From: Ifrita kowaldi
Taxonomy: Eukaryota; Chordata; Aves; Passeriformes; Cinclosomatidae
NCBI GenBank assembly: GCA_013398055.1
Contig: VZRS01002790.1
Location: forward strand, 62,001 to 126,000
Length of the DNA: 64,000 bases
Direction: 5' to 3'
The notes below the pieces were generated by a model. That model saw only the letters and a program-made list of their open reading frames with translations, did not search any database and was not told where the DNA came from. The translations under genes were made by a program, and so were the position numbers. Shown here in pieces: positions 61,618-64,000 of the stretch; the stretch's first letter is position 1; each line of letters begins with the position of its first letter.

Positions 61618-62302
61618 GACCTGGTGGAAAGCAGCACTGCAGAGAAGGACCTGGGGTTCTTGGTGGACAACAATCTTACCATGAGCCTGCACTGTACCCT
61701 TGTGGCCCAGAAGACCAATGGTATCCTGGGATACATTAGGAAGAGCATTGACAGCAGCTGGAGGGAGGCGATCCTGCCCCTCTACTCAGCCCTGGTGAGG
61801 CCACATCTGGAGTGCTGTGTCCAGGTCTGGGCTCCTCAGTACAAGAGAGGCATGAAGCCCCTGTAATAAGGCCAGTGGAGGGCAACAAAGATAATGAGGG
61901 CACAGAAGGATCTCTTTCACAATGAGAAGCTGGGAGAGCTGGGCCTCTTCAGCCTCAAGGGGAGATGGCTGGAGGGGACCTCATCAATGTCTATAAGTAT
62001 CTGAAGAAAGAGTGTCAAGAGGCTCTTCTCACTAGTGCAACAAAAAGGACAAGAGGCAATGGGCAGAAATGGATGCACAGGAAGTTCCACCTGAATTTGA
62101 AGAAGAACTTCTTCGCTGTGCAAATAACTGAGCACTGGAACAGACTGTCCAGAAGGGCTGTGGAATCTGTCTCATTGGACATATTCAAGAACCATCTGGG
62201 TGCAATCCTGTGCCATGTGCTGTAGGATAACCCTGCTTGAGCAGAGAGGTTGGACCAAATGACCCACTGTGGTCCCGTCCAACTTGACCCATTCTGTGAT
62301 AA
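61618..62302 (+). mobile_element. CR1 LINE 3' part with readable ORF2 C-terminus
   Basis: Sense-oriented. The first 240 bp are still open and read as the C-terminal end of a CR1 ORF2 protein: EKDLGFLVDNNLTMS, ALVRPHLE and VWAPQYKRG, ending at a TAA after KPL (stop near 61864). A frame shift follows, and downstream pieces (LFSLEG-type region, RKFHLNLKKNFFA, HWNRLSRRAVES) lie in other frames. The end CCGTCCAACTTGACCCATTC then TGTGATAA at about 62277-62302 is the CR1 terminus. It is a third sequence type, distinct from the copies at 4.7 and 48.3 kb, and inactive because of truncation and frame breaks. Confidence 0.92.
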
Positions 62303-64000
62303 CACAAGAATTATAAAAAATTGTATGCCATAAAACCCCTTTATGTACAACCCTAAAGTATCAGCAAACCACGTTCAGCATTTTGGTACTTTGTGGAAAT
62401 GTTCTTCAGTTTTCAGAACCAGCAAAGAGCCAATGAAGAAAAAGACCAAACAGAAATCAAAGCTTTCAAAGAAAAAGTATACTTCTCCCACTAGATGCCT
62501 AACAGTCTTGCACAGATGTCAAGGAAGGAACTACAATCTGTATTTACACTTGGCAACATGTTCAGAATCCAGTTGCATTCAATATTCACTGGACTATTTA
62601 TATTAAATGGCTAAAGGATTTAAACAGCCTGCATTACCTTGGATTATGAAAAACTCAAATGAACATTTCATACTAAAGAAGCCAGGAATACACAAACAGA
62701 TGTCTGAAGTAACAGTAACATCCTATTAGAGGACCTTGGGGCTTCCTGAGTTCCAGGAATCTTCTTCCTCTTCTGGTCCTTGATTAAGGAATCCTGATAA
62801 ACCTGTCACCACTAATTTCAGGGAGAAAGATAAAAATAATCACTTTTGTGTATGTGCTAAGGAAAACCACAACCATCTTATGGGTTTCAATTTATGCACT
62901 CAACATCTTAAATTACTTAGTTCACAGAGTAACCAGAAAAGTTAAAAATAACTACAGAGGAATTACTACAATTAAATTATATTTTAAAATATTAATATTT
63001 CAAAGCACAATGCCTACACAGAGTGATCTTATTAACTAAGGAGTTTTTAAAGACTCGGATATTTTCATAATACAAATCTAGGGACATAATTTCTTGTATA
63101 TCATAAACTATAAGAAATATAAATAATCACTAAAAAGTATATTACAAGTAGAGTTTGAGCAGAAGCAATTTCTCTAAGTGAAACACTTATCAACATATTA
63201 AAAGAAATTAAAAATTAAAAGAGAAATTAAATATTGTGATATGACCCTGCTATTTTATTAAAATAGAATGCTATTGAACCTCATTACTAGGTGAATAATT
63301 TCTGTGTTCAGACAAAACAGCCTATATTGGCAGCATAAAAGGTTAAGCTCCATAGACAATAAAATACTTCAGTAAGATTTTAAATGGCTAGAAGAGCTAT
63401 ATAATGACATGCAAGATAAACAATACAGCCAAGTTTAAAACTACAGGAGTCTGTGACCAATCACCTCTTAACACAACTTTTAAAAACTAACACACAAAAA
63501 AATGGTACAAATGCATCCACATGAAGGGATGACAAATCTTTTAAAAAAAATATATGAATTTACTGTAGAAAGGGAAGGATATTGCTCTCTTAAATATTTT
63601 TACCACCTCACTAACTGTGATAGAAAAATTTTGAATTTTAATTTCACTGGATGAATAACTGCTGCTTCTGCTCCACTTTCAAGTTCAGCTTTGTATGAGA
63701 CACAAATTGCTGCTTCAAATGTGTAAAATCAAGTTTTCATCATGCAAATACTTCAGCAAAAGTCTTAGCTCACAGAAACAGTTTCCATTAGGTGAATTGC
63801 TCCAATAGAGACATATGCTTTTCCGTGTCAACAATATAAAGTCTCACATCATGACTCCTGTTATGTTTATGTGTAGATCCTCTGATTTGGCTCTTGCAAC
63901 CATGACAGGGTATGTCTGAAAGACTGTCACCTGCTCCATTGAAATTACTAACCTTTTGTCAGACACGTACTTCACAGACCACTGTGTTTTCCTTCTGCTT
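62303..64000. other. Non-coding unique sequence, no gene recognised
   Basis: AT-rich to the end of the window. An 87-codon Lys-rich frame at 62343-62606 and a 63-codon frame at 62848-63039 have no recognisable domain. No repeat family or RNA gene is seen. Confidence 0.55.

Noticed and set aside
1..64000. CRISPR arrays, tRNA or rRNA genes, operons, phage or plasmid functions
   Set aside because: No regularly spaced repeats, no cloverleaf-like or rRNA sequence, and no prokaryotic gene packing was seen. The repeats identify bird nuclear DNA.

Overview
The window looks like bird nuclear DNA. The evidence is eleven pieces of CR1 LINE retrotransposon, including full 3' ends with the ATTCTRTG-type tail octamers. 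There is also a solo LTR whose sequence pattern I recognise from avian ERVL-type elements. The rest is AT-rich single-copy sequence with A-, T- and A/C-rich simple repeats and no bacterial-style gene packing. I cannot name the species or the chromosome.

I find no protein-coding gene that I can defend. The open reading frames are short (none above 184 codons), and the longest fall inside CR1 copies (often on the antisense strand), in simple repeats, or in the LTR-like blocks. The window is best read as a gene desert or the inside of a very large intron. One small segment (22114-22194) has a strong splice-acceptor look followed by an ATG and a signal-peptide-like stretch. It is listed only as a weak exon candidate.

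Layout: 1-4.67 kb is unique sequence with an A/C-rich tract and an LTR-like block (2190-2605). 4.68-7.38 kb is the largest CR1 copy, with endonuclease, reverse transcriptase and 3' parts all decayed. 7.4-20.8 kb is mostly unique, broken by an antisense-oriented ERVL-type solo LTR (12228-12866) and a small CR1 tail (about 18.9 kb). 20.8-21.7 kb is an internally deleted CR1. 21.7-33.7 kb is a repeat-poor, AT-rich stretch holding several hairpins, an X-box-like palindrome and an exact 42-bp duplication. 33.8-53.1 kb carries seven CR1 fragments in both orientations, an old retroelement-like GC/CT-rich block (about 40.5-41.0 kb) and a Z-DNA-prone tract. 53.1-64 kb is unique sequence with a 50-T homopolymer, an A/C-rich tract and one more CR1 3' piece (61.6-62.3 kb).

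There is no operon, pathway or working mobile system here. All mobile-element copies are visibly broken. The most useful second-look items are the 42-bp exact duplication, the 15-bp perfect hairpin at 23.19 kb, the T50 tract with a duplicated flank, and the two unclassified LTR-like blocks. All family assignments rest on recognising sequence patterns by eye; no database search was run.
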